Of a stretch of DNA of 14,957 bases, positions 8,297 through 13,838 are shown one piece after another (position 1 is the first letter of the stretch; each line of letters opens with the position of its first letter). This DNA is from Pseudomonadota bacterium (lineage in GTDB: Bacteria > Pseudomonadota > Gammaproteobacteria > Steroidobacterales > Steroidobacteraceae), in the NCBI GenBank assembly GCA_023433515.1, contig JAEZCN010000228.1, positions 1 to 14,957 on the forward strand, given 5' to 3'. The translations under genes were made by a program, and so were the position numbers. The notes below the pieces were generated by a model. It was not told the origin of the DNA and did not search any database. It worked only from the letters and a program-made list of their open reading frames with translations.

Positions 8297-8815
8297 CTAC
8301 TGGAGCTGCGAGAACGACAGCGACAACGGAAACTGCATCTCGCACTTCTTCCCTTCGCAGATCGCCGGCTTGTACTTCGTCAGGAGCAGGACCTCGGAGA
8401 TGTACCTCGTGATGTCCTGCCCGGGCGATTTGTAGACCTCCACCTTCCTGGCCTTTCCATCCGGTCCCACCGTGACCGCGAGGAACAACTCGCCGTGACC
8501 GGGCGCGATGTTGCGACCCTTGTTGATCGCCTTGTAGATAGGCGCGAGTCCGTTGACCGGGAACGGCGGTTCGTCGCCCGGCGCGATGTACTCGTACCAG
8601 CCGTGCACGATCGCCTTGTCCTCGGGCGACAGCTCGTAATAGTCGCGGTTGACGTCGATCGGCGCCTTGGTGACGCCGTGCTGGATGAACAGCGTGCCCG
8701 TGCGGGCCTGCTCCTCCTTGACCCGGTACTTGTCCTCGGGCTGCGCGGACGAGACCGGCCCGAGCACCGCCAGCGCGGCGGTGGCGACCAGGAGTTGACG
8801 TAGATTGATGACCAT
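8297..8815 (-). CDS. Secreted protein with TonB C-terminal-like domain
   Basis: This 172-residue protein is convergent with the small membrane protein (12-nt gap) and divergent from the OxyR-like gene. The N-terminus MVINLRQLLVATAALAVLG ends in a likely signal peptidase site near SSA-QPED. The C-terminal half (about 105-172) matches the TonB C-terminal pattern: LFLAVTVGPDGKARKVEVYK, then a helix, then KYKPAICEGKKCE and a final strand FPLSLSF. Full TonB proteins have an uncleaved N-terminal helix and a Pro-rich spacer; both are absent, so this is probably a free periplasmic relative rather than a working energy transducer. Two cysteines in PAICEGKKCEM could form a disulfide. Start 8815 was chosen for its ribosome binding site and signal peptide; the longer frame to 8989 would run into the OxyR-like gene. 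Confidence 0.75.
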   Translation of the reverse strand: MVINLRQLLVATAALAVLGPVSSAQPEDKYRVKEEQARTGTLFIQHGVTKAPIDVNRDYYELSPEDKAIVHGWYEYIAPGDEPPFPVNGLAPIYKAINKGRNIAPGHGELFLAVTVGPDGKARKVEVYKSPGQDITRYISEVLLLTKYKPAICEGKKCEMQFPLSLSFSQLQ

Positions 8816-8822
8816 ATCGATA

Positions 8823-8826
8823 CCCT
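8823..8826 (-). promoter_or_regulatory. Ribosome binding site of the TonB-like gene
   Basis: On the minus strand AGGG lies 7 nt before ATG 8815. It supports this start over the longer open frame. Confidence 0.6.
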
Positions 8827-8884
8827 GATTTTCCAATTCCCAATACCCAGGATGCGGATGATGGGGCCCCGGTCGCGGGCGGGG

Positions 8885-8917
8885 CAATCGGCCTTTCCCG
8901 CGATTTGCGCCCGATTG
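8885..8917. promoter_or_regulatory. Candidate regulator-binding dyad upstream of the OxyR-like gene
   Basis: CAATCGG (8885-8891) and CCGATTG (8911-8917) are perfect 7-nt inverted arms separated by 19 nt. They sit in the 140-nt divergent spacer, ending 38 nt before the regulator's ATG. LysR-type regulators commonly bind dyads in such divergent spacers and autoregulate, so this is a candidate operator. It does not match the four-element OxyR consensus. With GC-rich flanks, chance occurrence cannot be ruled out. Confidence 0.35.
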
Positions 8918-8955
8918 TTGGACTGGCGCGGCGCGGCGAGTGAAGATGTCCGGCC

Positions 8956-9927
8956 ATGACCCTGACCGAGCTCCGCTACATCGTCGCACTGGCGCAAGAG
9001 CAGCACTTCGGCCGCGCAGCCGAGCGTTGCCACGTGAGCCAGCCGACGCTTTCCATCGCGGTCAAGAAACTCGAGGAGGAGCTCGGCGTCCTGTTCGAAC
9101 GCGGCAAGCAGAAGATCCTGCCGACGCCGCTCGGCCGCAAGATCGTCGAGATGGCGGGCCGCGTGCTCGAGCAGGCGGCCGCGATCAAGGACGTCGCGGA
9201 AGCGGACAAGGATCAGCTCGAGGGGCCCATCGCGCTCGGCACGTTGCCGACGATCGGCCCGTACCTGCTGCCGCAATTCATCCCGCTGCTGCAGGAGACG
9301 TCTAACAAGTTGTCGCTGTACGTCGAGGAGGGCTCGATCTCCGAGCTCGCGACCAAGCTGCGCAATGGGGATCTCGACGCGATCCTGATCACGCAGCCGT
9401 TCGCCGAGGCGGACGTCGTCACGCAGCCGCTGTTCGACGAGCCTTTCATGGTGCTGATGCCGGCCGATCACCGACTGGCCAGCAAGGCCGCCATCAGCGC
9501 GCAGGACCTGGCGCCCTCCGAGCTGCTGCTGCTCGGCGAAGGCGACGCGATGCGCGAGCAGATCCTCGCGGCTTTCCCGCACCTGAATCCCCAGCGCGCC
9601 GAGGGCGCCGCGGTGCGCACCTTCACGCAGGGCGCCACGCTCGAAACCCTCAGGCACATGGTGGCCTCGCGGCTGGGGGTGACCATCCTTCCGCAGACCG
9701 CGGCCGAGGCGCCCCTCTATGCGCCCAACCTCCTGACCACCCGGCCGTTCGCGGACCCGGTCCCCAAGCGCAGCCTGGCGCTGGCCTGGCGCGTGAGTTT
9801 CCCGCGACATAAGGCCATAGACCTGCTGCGGCGGGCCATCCAGGCGAGCAGTTCGGCCTATTGGAACTACAATACGGCCCACGTCCAGGACGCCCCGGGC
9901 GTGATGGTGGAGAATCGGAACTGGTGA
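8956..9927 (+). CDS. OxyR-like LysR-family regulator lacking both redox cysteines
   Basis: This is a 323-residue LysR-type regulator. The N-terminal winged helix-turn-helix (about 1-60) begins MTLTELRYIVALAQEQHFGR with SQPTLSIAVKKLEEELG as recognition region. The effector domain (about 90-300) is close to OxyR, including ATLETLRHMVASRLGVTILP. At the redox loop, where I recall gammaproteobacterial OxyR having GEGHCFRDQVLEACP, this protein has GEGDAMREQILAAFP: Ala198 replaces the peroxidatic Cys (E. coli Cys199) and Phe207 replaces the resolving Cys (E. coli Cys208). The only cysteine seen is Cys25 in the DNA-binding domain. Classical disulfide sensing is therefore impossible; it may sense a ligand instead or be constitutive. 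Its TGA overlaps the halogenase ATG by 1 nt. The upstream ribosome site is weak. I withhold the symbol oxyR because function probably differs. Confidence 0.9.
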   Translation: MTLTELRYIVALAQEQHFGRAAERCHVSQPTLSIAVKKLEEELGVLFERGKQKILPTPLGRKIVEMAGRVLEQAAAIKDVAEADKDQLEGPIALGTLPTIGPYLLPQFIPLLQETSNKLSLYVEEGSISELATKLRNGDLDAILITQPFAEADVVTQPLFDEPFMVLMPADHRLASKAAISAQDLAPSELLLLGEGDAMREQILAAFPHLNPQRAEGAAVRTFTQGATLETLRHMVASRLGVTILPQTAAEAPLYAPNLLTTRPFADPVPKRSLALAWRVSFPRHKAIDLLRRAIQASSSAYWNYNTAHVQDAPGVMVENRNW

Positions 9928-11411
9928 TGCAGCCGCTCAAGAAAATACTCATCGTCGGTGGCGGCACGTCGGGCTGGCTGGCGGCCTCGATGCTGTGCCA
10001 TCACCTCAAGCGCGAGCTGTGCGAGATCGAGCTGCTCGAGTCGGACGAGCTCGGCACCATCGGCGTCGGCGAATCCACCGTGCCGCCGTTCGTGGGTCTG
10101 ATCCAGCGGCTCGGCATCGACGAGCAGGATTTCATCCGCGCGGTCGACGGCACCTACAAGCTCGGCATCAAGTTCGTCGGCTGGCGCGAGCGCAGTGACT
10201 CGTATTTCCACCCGTTCGGCGTGATCGGCAAGCCGATCGGCAACCACGACTTCTACCAGTGCTGGCTCAAGGCGCGTGCGCTGGGCGACACCTCGAACCT
10301 GCAGGATTTCTCGCCGTGCAACGTCATGGCGGAGCACGGGCGGTTCTTCCACCCGGCGAAGGCGCGAAACACGCCGATCGGCGGGGCTAACTACGCACTG
10401 CATGTCGACGCGCTGCTGGTCGCGAAGTACCTGCGAAAATATTCCGAGGAGCGCGGCCTCAAGCGCACCGAGGGCAAGGTCGTCGACGTGCACCAGCGCG
10501 ACGACGGCTTCATCTCGGGCGTGACGCTCGCGGACGGCCGCGAGATCGAGGCCGACTTCTTCGTCGACTGCACGGGCTTCCGCAGCCTGCTGATCGGCAA
10601 GACGCTCGGCGTCGAGCACGTCGACTGGTCGAACTACCTGCCGTGCGATCGCGCGGTGGTGGTCAAGACCGAGAACAAGGGTCAACTCCTGCCGTACACG
10701 CGCGCGACGGCGCAGCCGGCGGGCTGGAGCTGGCGCATCCCGCTGCAGCAGCGCCTGGGCCAGGGCTACGTGTATTCGAGCCGCTTCGCGAGCGACGCGG
10801 CCGCGCGCGCGACGCTGCTGCGCTCGCTCGACAGCGCGGCGATCGAGGAGCCGCGATTCATTCCGTACAACACGGGACACCGGCGCCAGTTCTGGAAACA
10901 CAACTGCGTGTCGCTGGGTCTCGCGTCGGGATTCATCGAGCCGCTCGAGGCGACGTCCATCCACCTGATCGCGCGCGGCATGGATTTCCTGCTGCGTTAC
11001 TTCCCGGACAAGGATTGCGATCCCGCGCTGATCCGCGAATACAACCGTCGCATGACCGCGGACTTCGAGGAAGTGCGCGACTTCATCGTGCTGCACTACC
11101 AGGCCACGCAGCGCGATGACACGCCGTTCTGGCAGTGGTGCCGGAACATTCCGCTGCCCGAGAGCCTGCGCGAACGCATCGAACTGTTCCGCGCGCACGG
11201 CGCGATGCGCGAGGGCGTGGACGAACTGTTCCGCGCCTCGAGCTGGCAGTCCGTGTTCGAAGGCATGGGCATCCGCCCGCACGCCCATTGCCCGCGCGTC
11301 GAGAACCTCGACTACTCCCACATCCAGCAGACCCTGCGCAACGCGAAGGCCGCGATCGCGGGCATGGTCGAGCACCTGCCGACCCACGAACAATTCCTCA
11401 AGACCGCCTGA
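9927..11411 (+). CDS. Flavin-dependent tryptophan-halogenase family protein
   Basis: This 494-residue homologue belongs to the PrnA/RebH flavin-dependent halogenase family, which uses FADH2, O2 and halide to make a hypohalous intermediate. Family features are present at the expected places: FAD-binding GGGTSGW (11-17), GVGESTVP, the catalytic lysine in TYKLGIKF (Lys78, matching PrnA Lys79), the signature WSWRIP (267-272), and the catalytic glutamate in EPLEATS (Glu341, matching PrnA Glu346). It is shorter than PrnA (538), and nothing shows that free tryptophan is the substrate. A reductase supplying FADH2 is not in the window. ATG 9927 overlaps the regulator's TGA, so the two are probably co-translated; GTG 9924 is an alternative start one codon earlier. 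TonB-receptor and SapC genes, which I recall accompanying many such halogenases, are absent here. Confidence 0.9.
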   Translation: MQPLKKILIVGGGTSGWLAASMLCHHLKRELCEIELLESDELGTIGVGESTVPPFVGLIQRLGIDEQDFIRAVDGTYKLGIKFVGWRERSDSYFHPFGVIGKPIGNHDFYQCWLKARALGDTSNLQDFSPCNVMAEHGRFFHPAKARNTPIGGANYALHVDALLVAKYLRKYSEERGLKRTEGKVVDVHQRDDGFISGVTLADGREIEADFFVDCTGFRSLLIGKTLGVEHVDWSNYLPCDRAVVVKTENKGQLLPYTRATAQPAGWSWRIPLQQRLGQGYVYSSRFASDAAARATLLRSLDSAAIEEPRFIPYNTGHRRQFWKHNCVSLGLASGFIEPLEATSIHLIARGMDFLLRYFPDKDCDPALIREYNRRMTADFEEVRDFIVLHYQATQRDDTPFWQWCRNIPLPESLRERIELFRAHGAMREGVDELFRASSWQSVFEGMGIRPHAHCPRVENLDYSHIQQTLRNAKAAIAGMVEHLPTHEQFLKTA

Positions 11412-11442
11412 CCGTGCCCGCGCGCGACCTGCGCGCGAAATC

Positions 11443-12615
11443 ATGACGACGACCGAAGTTTTCCTGATCGCCATGGTGATCATCTTCACCGTGCCGTACC
11501 TGATCTGGCGCGGACTGCGCACCGACTACTGGGCGCCGCTCGTCGTAGTGCAGACGATCGCCGGCATCTTGTTAGGCCCCGGCGTGCTGGGCGCGGCCTT
11601 TCCCGACTACTACGACTTCGTGTTCCGGCCGCCCGTGGTGCAGGCGCTGAACGGCCTCGCGCTCTGGGCGGTGACGCTGTTCGTCTGGATCGCGGGCGTC
11701 GAGCTCGACTTCGGCGCCGCGTGGCGTCAGCGCCGCGAGACGCTGTTCGCCGCGGGCGCGGCGCTCGGTAGTCCGCTGATCTTCGGCTGTCTCGCGGCAT
11801 TGCTCCTCGTCGGTCCCGCTTGGGTCGGTAGCGCGGCGCAGCCCTGGCAGTTCGTGATCGCGATCGGCATGTCGTGCGCGGTGACGGCGCTGCCGGTGCT
11901 CATCCTGCTCATGGACAAGCTCGAGATGCTGCGCAAGCCGCTCGGCCAGCGGATCCTGAGATACGCGAGCCTGGACGACATCGCGATCTGGGCCGTATTC
12001 GCGCTGATCATGCTCGACTGGACGCGCGTCGGTCTGCAGCTCGGATTCCTCGCCGTTTTCGCCGCGGCCGCGTGGCTGATGCGCAGGCTCGTGGCGCGCC
12101 TGCCCCAGACGGACCGCTGGTACGTCGGCATCGTCTGGCTCGCCCTGTGCGCGCTCGCAGCGGACTGGTGCGGATTGCATTTCATGGTCGGCGCGTTCCT
12201 CTCGGGAGCCGTGCTCGAGTCTTCGTGGTTCGGCGAGGAGGCCATCGATTCGATGCGCCGCAACCTGCTCGTCATCGGCATGCCGGTGTACTTCCTCAGC
12301 ATGGGGCTGCGCACGGATTTCGCGTTGGGCGGCACGACCGTATTGCTGGTCGCCGCGGCACTGCTGTTCATCTCGACGGTGGGCAAACTAGTCGGCACGC
12401 ACATCGCCGGACGCGTGCTCGGCTGGCAGCGCGGCGAGGCCACCATCATCGGGTGGCTGCTGCAGACCAAAGGCTTGATCATGATCGTGTTCGCGAACGT
12501 GTTGCTCGATCAGAACCTCATCACGAACGGCACGTTCACCGCGCTGCTGCTCATGGCGCTCGGCTCGACCATGCTGACTGTGCCGTTCACGGCGCCGCTG
12601 CTTAAGCGGTTGTAA
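11443..12615 (+). CDS. CPA2-type cation/proton antiporter (Na+/H+ exchanger domain)
   Basis: This 390-residue polytopic membrane protein has about 11-12 hydrophobic segments across its length. Segment AVTALPVLILLMDKLEML followed by YASLDDIAIW is the typical CPA2 core, with the paired acidic residues Asp178-Asp179 at the ion-binding site. It ends soon after the last helix (PLLKRL), so it lacks the TrkA-N regulatory domain of KefB/KefC. The likely reaction is exchange of Na+ or K+ for H+ in the inner membrane; the ion is not determined. It starts 31 nt after the halogenase stop with no clear ribosome binding site. Co-directionality and the short gap place it in the same transcript. CPA2 antiporters also occur in natural-product gene clusters, so a self-protection or pH/ion role for the halogenation module is possible. 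Confidence 0.88.
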   Translation: MTTTEVFLIAMVIIFTVPYLIWRGLRTDYWAPLVVVQTIAGILLGPGVLGAAFPDYYDFVFRPPVVQALNGLALWAVTLFVWIAGVELDFGAAWRQRRETLFAAGAALGSPLIFGCLAALLLVGPAWVGSAAQPWQFVIAIGMSCAVTALPVLILLMDKLEMLRKPLGQRILRYASLDDIAIWAVFALIMLDWTRVGLQLGFLAVFAAAAWLMRRLVARLPQTDRWYVGIVWLALCALAADWCGLHFMVGAFLSGAVLESSWFGEEAIDSMRRNLLVIGMPVYFLSMGLRTDFALGGTTVLLVAAALLFISTVGKLVGTHIAGRVLGWQRGEATIIGWLLQTKGLIMIVFANVLLDQNLITNGTFTALLLMALGSTMLTVPFTAPLLKRL

Positions 12616-12664
12616 TTTCAGAGATTTCGGCACGCCGGAAGCGGGTCAATAGGGAAAATCAATG

Positions 12665-12681
12665 GGCGCCAGGCTGGCGCC
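12665..12681. repeat. Perfect inverted repeat downstream of the antiporter
   Basis: GGCGCCAG-G-CTGGCGCC is a perfect dyad. As RNA it forms a 7-bp stem with a 3-nt loop. It lies 50 nt after the antiporter stop and is followed by G-rich sequence rather than a T-tract, so it is not a standard intrinsic terminator. It could mark the 3' end of the operon transcript, be a protein-binding dyad, or be a REP-like relic. Confidence 0.45.
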
Positions 12682-12830
12682 GGAGCGGGGGCGGATTCAA
12701 ATTTGTCCCCGACGGCTGGCAAGCGCACCCCTCACTCGCGCACGCCGGCCGCCCTGCCAGCTGGCGGGTCGCGATCCTCGCAACTGCAATTGCGGGGATT
12801 GCGGCCCGACACCTGGGCTAACATCCAGCC

Positions 12831-13751
12831 ATGCGCTTCAAACCACTGCTGTTGTTAGCGCCATTCGTCGCCGCGGCGGTACTTGCGAAAGACAAGCTGG
12901 CCGCGCCTCCGGTCGATCATCACCAGCACCTGCTCACGCCCGCGATGACCGCGGATGGGCAGAAGCCCATCGACGCCGCGTCCATGATCGCGATGCTCGA
13001 CCAGGCGGGCATCCAGCGCGCCGTGCTGCTGTCGAACGCGTATCGCTACGCCGACCACGAAAAGGTACGGGCCGAGAACGACTGGACCGTCAGCGAGGCG
13101 GCGAAATATCCAGAACGTCTCATCGCGTTCTGCGCATTCAATCCGCTCGCGGACTACGCGCTCGATGAGCTCGCGCGTTGCGCGACGGACGAACGTTTCG
13201 GACGCGGCATCAAGCTGCAGTTCGGCATGTCGGCGGTGAATCTCGCCGACGCCGGGCACGTCTCCAAGGTGAAACGCGTGTTCAGCGCCGCGAACGAGAA
13301 GAAGCTCGCCATCGTCGTGCACATGCGCGGCCGGCGCGCGCATCCGTACGGCGCCGAGCAGGCGCAGACTTTCATCGACGAGCTGCTGACGGCAGCGCCG
13401 GACGTGCCGGTGCAGATCGCGCATTTCGCGGGAGGGGGCGCCACGAACGATCCGCCCTCCGACGAAGCGCTCGCGACGTTCATCGCGGCGATCGCGCGCA
13501 AGGATCCCAAGGTCCGCAACCTGTATTTCGACCTCGCGCTGGTGGCGCCCGCGGATCTGTCGCCCGAACGCGCTCGGTTCGTCGTGAAGTCCATCCGCGA
13601 CATCGGTCTGCCGCGCCTCGTCTATGGTTCGGACGGCGGCGATCCGAGCGATCCTCCGCCGAAGGCGATGCTCGAAGCCTTCCGCAAACTACCGCTGACC
13701 GGGGCTGAGTCCCGCGCGATCGAAGGGAACGTCGCGCCCTACCTGCGCTGA
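12831..13751 (+). CDS. Secreted metal-dependent amidohydrolase (amidohydrolase-2 type)
   Basis: This 306-residue protein has an N-terminal signal peptide (MRFKPLLLLAPFVAAAVLA, cleavage near residue 19), so it acts in the periplasm or outside. The rest fits the TIM-barrel amidohydrolase-2/ACMSD superfamily: VDHHQH at the first strand (metal ligands His31 and His33), VHMRG (His164), AHFAGG (His198) and YGSDGG (Asp268, the usual catalytic aspartate). All expected metal-site residues are present, so it is probably active. Family members hydrolyse lactones or decarboxylate small organic acids; the substrate here cannot be told. ATG 12831 gives the full signal peptide. No good ribosome binding site is seen. 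It lies 215 nt after the antiporter, so it is probably a separate transcript. Confidence 0.85.
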   Translation: MRFKPLLLLAPFVAAAVLAKDKLAAPPVDHHQHLLTPAMTADGQKPIDAASMIAMLDQAGIQRAVLLSNAYRYADHEKVRAENDWTVSEAAKYPERLIAFCAFNPLADYALDELARCATDERFGRGIKLQFGMSAVNLADAGHVSKVKRVFSAANEKKLAIVVHMRGRRAHPYGAEQAQTFIDELLTAAPDVPVQIAHFAGGGATNDPPSDEALATFIAAIARKDPKVRNLYFDLALVAPADLSPERARFVVKSIRDIGLPRLVYGSDGGDPSDPPPKAMLEAFRKLPLTGAESRAIEGNVAPYLR

Positions 13752-13765
13752 AATTCCATCGGGGC

Positions 13766-13799
13766 GCGCCTGGTTCGCACGCGGTCGTGAGCCAGGCGC
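13766..13799 (+). terminator. Strong RNA hairpin after the amidohydrolase gene
   Basis: The arms GCGCCTGGTTCGC (13766-13778) and GTGAGCCAGGCGC (13787-13799) pair over 13 bp as RNA (11 Watson-Crick pairs and 2 G-U wobbles) around the 8-nt loop ACGCGGTC. It begins 14 nt after the amidohydrolase stop and ends 39 nt before the next ATG. No T-tract follows, so it may protect the 3' end, act with Rho, or control read-through into the next gene rather than end transcription alone. Confidence 0.55.
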
Positions 13800-13838
13800 T
13801 TGCGCAGCGCGCACCTCATCTGCTCAACTCGTCCGCGC

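Noticed and set aside
8862..8885. GGGGCCCC palindrome and GCCCCG/CGGGGC stem in the divergent spacer
   Set aside because: Short, pure G/C arms are expected by chance in DNA of this composition.
8297..8989. Longer version of the TonB-like gene starting at 8989
   Set aside because: The extra 58 residues are low-complexity and Arg/Pro-rich, hide the signal peptide internally and overlap the start of the OxyR-like gene. Start 8815 has a ribosome binding site.
9861..9926. Upstream start for the halogenase at 9861
   Set aside because: It would add a non-homologous Arg/Gly-rich leader inside the regulator gene before the FAD-binding motif; ATG 9927 puts GGGTSGW at residues 11-17, as expected for the family.
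10941..10955. PLEAT instead of PLEST at the halogenase active site
   Set aside because: The catalytic Glu is kept and Ala at the next position is, as I recall, common in this halogenase subgroup, so it is not a sign of inactivation.
12790..12830. TTGCGG / TAACAT as promoter of the amidohydrolase
   Set aside because: Spacing between the hexamers is 14 or 23 nt, neither suitable, and TAACAT is only 6 nt from the ATG.
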